Assembly (NCBI GenBank): GCA_903912435.1
Contig: CAIWHI010000157.1
Span: 1-6,980, forward strand
From: an uncultured Bacteroidota bacterium
Lineage (GTDB): Bacteria; Bacteroidota; Bacteroidia; Chitinophagales; Chitinophagaceae
DNA length: 6,980 nucleotides
Direction of reading: 5' to 3'
Each line of letters opens with the position of its first letter. Position 1 is the first letter of the stretch. Of this stretch, positions 6,391 through 6,980 are shown one piece after another. A program made the translations under genes and the position numbers. The notes under the pieces were generated by a model. That model made no database searches. It was not told the DNA's origin and saw only the letters and a list, made by a program, of their open reading frames with translations.

Positions 6391-6980
6391 TTAATCCCCA
6401 TCACCTACACTTTCCTCATGCCATGGGAAGCTCTCGCCATTTTTTGCATTTTCCCAATAGAACTTACCCCTTGGGTTATTATAATTGCCAATTTCATTCA
6501 TCGTTTCGGCATCATAGAGGCGGCCATTAATCATTGTATATCGTATGCTTTCTGTATTTTGGATATTGTCTAGTGGGTTTTTATCCATAATAATCAGGTC
6601 GGCGAGTTTACCTGGTTGTAATGAACCTATCCATTTATCCAGGCCGAGAGCAGTTGCAGGATTAATTGTGGCGGTTTTAAGAGCCTCAAGGTTGGTCATA
6701 CCACCTTGTGCCATCATCCAGGTTTCCCAATGAGCACCAATACCCTGTATCTGGCCATGTGCACCCATATTGATGGTAACACCCGCATCGGTGAGTTTTT
6801 TCAGGCTTTTAGATACCAGTATGTGGCCATTCTCATATTCTTCTTCAGGAGCCATGGTACGGTGGCGGCTACGGCTATCTATTACTGCACGGGGCGTAAA
6901 CCTAAGCAGACGTTCTTTTTCCCAAACATTGGAATGCTGGTACCAATAGTTTTCACCGTTCAGTGCACCGTAGGTTACAA
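6391..6980 (-). CDS. Amidohydrolase family protein, C-terminal 195 residues (5' end outside window)
   Basis: The reading frame stays open to the right edge, so the start is outside the window; the ATG at 6855 is internal, since conserved sequence continues upstream of it (ENYWYQHSNVWEKERL, then FTPRAVIDSRSRHRTMAPEE). The visible part is the end of the metal-dependent TIM-barrel domain plus the return to the small beta-sandwich: INMGAHGQIQGIGAHWETW, then GGMTNLEALKTATINPATALGL (the usual G-T-EAL-AAT-NPA-LG block) and IGSLQPGKLADLIIMDKNPL, ending with the NGRLYDA strand and an acidic tail. The sequence before and around GAHGQ resembles the large Bacteroidota proteins that fuse a TolB/PD40-like beta-propeller to a C-terminal amidohydrolase, usually over 1,000 residues and exported; that architecture is inference because the N-terminus is unseen. 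The substrate is unknown; imidazolonepropionase- or prolidase-like dipeptidase relatives are the nearest functional guesses. The position where many amidohydrolases carry the last metal-linked Asp reads His here. Confidence 0.88.
   Translation of the reverse strand, partial: VTYGALNGENYWYQHSNVWEKERLLRFTPRAVIDSRSRHRTMAPEEEYENGHILVSKSLKKLTDAGVTINMGAHGQIQGIGAHWETWMMAQGGMTNLEALKTATINPATALGLDKWIGSLQPGKLADLIIMDKNPLDNIQNTESIRYTMINGRLYDAETMNEIGNYNNPRGKFYWENAKNGESFPWHEESVGDGD

Noticed and set aside
6545..6733. 62-codon open frame on the + strand
   Set aside because: It is antisense to the conserved G-T-EAL and GKLADL blocks of the amidohydrolase, so it is most simply a shadow of that gene.
6391..6855. 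Amidohydrolase as a complete 154-residue gene starting at ATG 6855
   Set aside because: The same frame continues with family-like sequence up to the window edge with no stop, so this is a partial larger gene and the ATG is internal.
1..6980. Mobile elements, CRISPR arrays, tRNA genes or riboswitches
   Set aside because: On reading both strands I saw no transposase or integrase motifs, no regularly spaced repeats, no tRNA-like cloverleaf and no known riboswitch core; nothing suggests recent insertion.

Overview
This window looks like a chromosomal segment from a member of the Bacteroidota, plausibly the Chitinophagales/Sphingobacteriales side. The clues are a secreted protein with a C-terminal type IX secretion (T9SS) sorting domain, AT-rich intergenic spacers, Bacteroidota-type -7 elements (TAnnTTTG) rather than sigma70 -10 boxes, and weak or absent Shine-Dalgarno sequences. 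Placement below phylum is inference. No mobile element, CRISPR array, tRNA or rRNA was seen.

Layout from left to right. The 3' end of an FtsE-type ABC ATPase gene (1-205, + strand) is the only + strand gene. A strong hairpin terminator (239-285) separates it from a convergent block in which every other gene is on the - strand. Read in the direction of transcription (right to left), that block holds: the 3' part of a large amidohydrolase gene open to the right edge (6391-6980); a 51-codon small ORF (6152-6307); an intrinsic terminator (6064-6100); a family 4-like glycosyltransferase (4901-5998); a family 2 glycosyltransferase (4011-4814); a secreted alpha/beta hydrolase (3115-3924); and an 893-residue T9SS cargo protein (296-2977).

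The - strand genes are separated by 86-137 bp gaps, and most have a TAnnTTTG-like element close upstream, so they look like a run of mostly independent genes rather than one tight operon. The best promoter, with both -33 and -7 elements at 19 bp spacing, is that of the T9SS cargo gene. The two glycosyltransferases are probably functionally linked (surface glycan or glycolipid assembly), but no polymerase, flippase or sugar-nucleotide gene is nearby to say which glycan. The hydrolase and the T9SS protein are both exported, but nothing shows they act together.

Most of the window is ordinary. The points worth a second look are the unannotated small basic ORF with its own downstream terminator, a pair of GCTAGC palindromes 64 bp apart around the T9SS gene promoter, very short predicted leaders, and family-atypical active-site residues in the amidohydrolase and alpha/beta hydrolase. 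No clear new multi-gene system was found.
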